A program made the translations under genes and the position numbers. A DNA stretch of 6,013 nt from Acidobacteriaceae bacterium. GTDB lineage: Bacteria; Acidobacteriota; Terriglobia; Terriglobales; SbA1. Positions 5,551 to 6,013 of the stretch are shown here, in pieces (position 1 is the first letter of the stretch; every line of letters begins with the position of its first letter). The notes beneath the pieces were generated by a model. That model had not been told where the DNA came from. It made no database searches and saw only the letters and a list, made by a program, of their open reading frames with translations. Location of the stretch: positions 1,684-7,696 of the forward strand of contig PLEA01000323.1 in the NCBI GenBank assembly GCA_003136335.1, read 5' to 3'.

Positions 5551-5576
5551 TACACGCCTGGCTGGGCGTGTACAAT
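5551..5576 (+). promoter_or_regulatory. Candidate cmk promoter (-10 TACAAT) merged with a hairpin
   Basis: TACAAT (5571-5576) matches the sigma-70 -10 consensus at five of six positions and ends 12 bp before the cmk ATG. No good -35 is found at 16-18 bp. A perfect 8-bp inverted repeat, TACACGCC (5551-5558) and GGCGTGTA (5565-5572), overlaps the first two bases of the hexamer and could be an operator or a repeat remnant. Transcription would start around 5583-5585, leaving almost no leader. Confidence 0.35.
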
Positions 5577-5588
5577 CTTTAGCTTCGC

Positions 5589-6013
5589 ATGACTGACAGA
5601 AAAACCGACGAAAAGGCTTCTCGTAAATTGACGATCGCTATCGACGGGCCGGCGGGGGCGGGCAAAAGCACCATTGCTTCGCGGCTGGCGCGGAAGTTGG
5701 GGTATGTGAACCTGGAGAGCGGGGCGATGTATCGTGCGCTGGCGCTCAAGGCAATTGACAGAGATGCTTCGTTCGAGGATGAAGCTGCACTGGTCAAGCT
5801 GGCGGAGAACGCGCGCATTCAACTGGAGCCTACGATCGGCGGGAACCGCACGCTGCTCGACGGGCGCGATGTATCGGCGCGCATCCGCGAGCGCGATGTG
5901 TCGGAGGGGGCTTCGCGGGTGTCGGTTCATCCTAAGGTGAGGGAGTGGATGGTGGCTCGCCAGCGGGAGATGGGGGCGGGCGGCGGGGTAGTGATGGAGG
6001 GGCGCGACATTGG
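5589..6013 (+). CDS. cmk: Cytidylate kinase, N-terminal part, cut by right edge
   Basis: Phosphorylates CMP and dCMP with ATP in pyrimidine nucleotide supply; soluble. The 141 complete codons cover about 60% of a usual 220-230-residue enzyme. Seen: LTIAIDGPAGAGKST (14-28) with the Walker A lysine K26, the nucleotide-site block LESGAMYRALALKAI (typically L-D-T/S-GAMYR, so Glu replaces the usual Asp), the CMP-kinase-specific insert with LLDGRDVSARIRERDVSEGASRVSVHP, and the QRE...VVMEGRDIG block just before the edge. These together exclude adenylate or guanylate kinase. Start: ATG 5589 leaves a charged 13-residue leader before the first strand; there is no Shine-Dalgarno and a -10-like TACAAT lies only 12 bp upstream. 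It is separated from gluQRS by 214 bp of repeat-rich sequence, so it probably has its own promoter. Confidence 0.96.
   Translation, partial: MTDRKTDEKASRKLTIAIDGPAGAGKSTIASRLARKLGYVNLESGAMYRALALKAIDRDASFEDEAALVKLAENARIQLEPTIGGNRTLLDGRDVSARIRERDVSEGASRVSVHPKVREWMVARQREMGAGGGVVMEGRDI

Noticed and set aside
4682..5575. 297-codon open frame antisense to gluQRS and the gap
   Set aside because: Pro/Arg-rich shadow. It is useful only because both repeat copies fall in the same phase and give matching peptides (SDSRLG-PA...PSG), which supports their homology.

Overview
The window is a GC-rich (roughly 60% by eye) stretch of bacterial chromosome. It most resembles Acidobacteriota, probably Terriglobia. 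The grounds are the gene content (mutL next to a conserved AlkZ-like protein, then glutamyl-Q tRNA-Asp synthetase and cytidylate kinase) and many GC-rich palindromic interspersed repeats of a style I associate with that phylum. The lineage is an inference from memory, not from a search. No phage, transposase, CRISPR array, rRNA or tRNA was seen.

Layout. Positions 1-957 hold two minus-strand genes that probably share a transcript: a complete LpxH-like metallophosphoesterase (957 to 133), then a family-2 glycosyltransferase that starts inside it (278) and runs off the left edge. A 417-bp divergent intergenic region (958-1374) holds a candidate minus-strand promoter overlapped by an inverted repeat, and a palindromic repeat. 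Everything after that is on the plus strand: mutL (1375-3405), an AlkZ-related winged-helix-type protein (3475-4350), gluQRS (4472-5374), and the first 141 codons of cmk (5589-6013, cut by the right edge).

The genes are housekeeping: envelope lipid or glycan chemistry on the left, DNA mismatch repair plus a possible base-repair relative in the middle, and tRNA queuosine modification and CMP/dCMP phosphorylation on the right. No new multi-gene system is visible.

The unusual layer is the repeats. Palindromic elements fill most gaps, and two appear to sit inside reading frames without breaking them: one in the MutL interdomain linker (2592-2622), and one in a GluQRS loop just after the zinc site (4911-4959). 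The GluQRS element has a 44/49-identical copy in the gap downstream (5493-5541). Other points are a 146-bp out-of-phase overlap between the phosphoesterase and glycosyltransferase genes, a hairpin with a T6 tract that ends exactly at a start codon (3413-3474), a possible near-leaderless cmk transcript, and a general lack of Shine-Dalgarno sequences.
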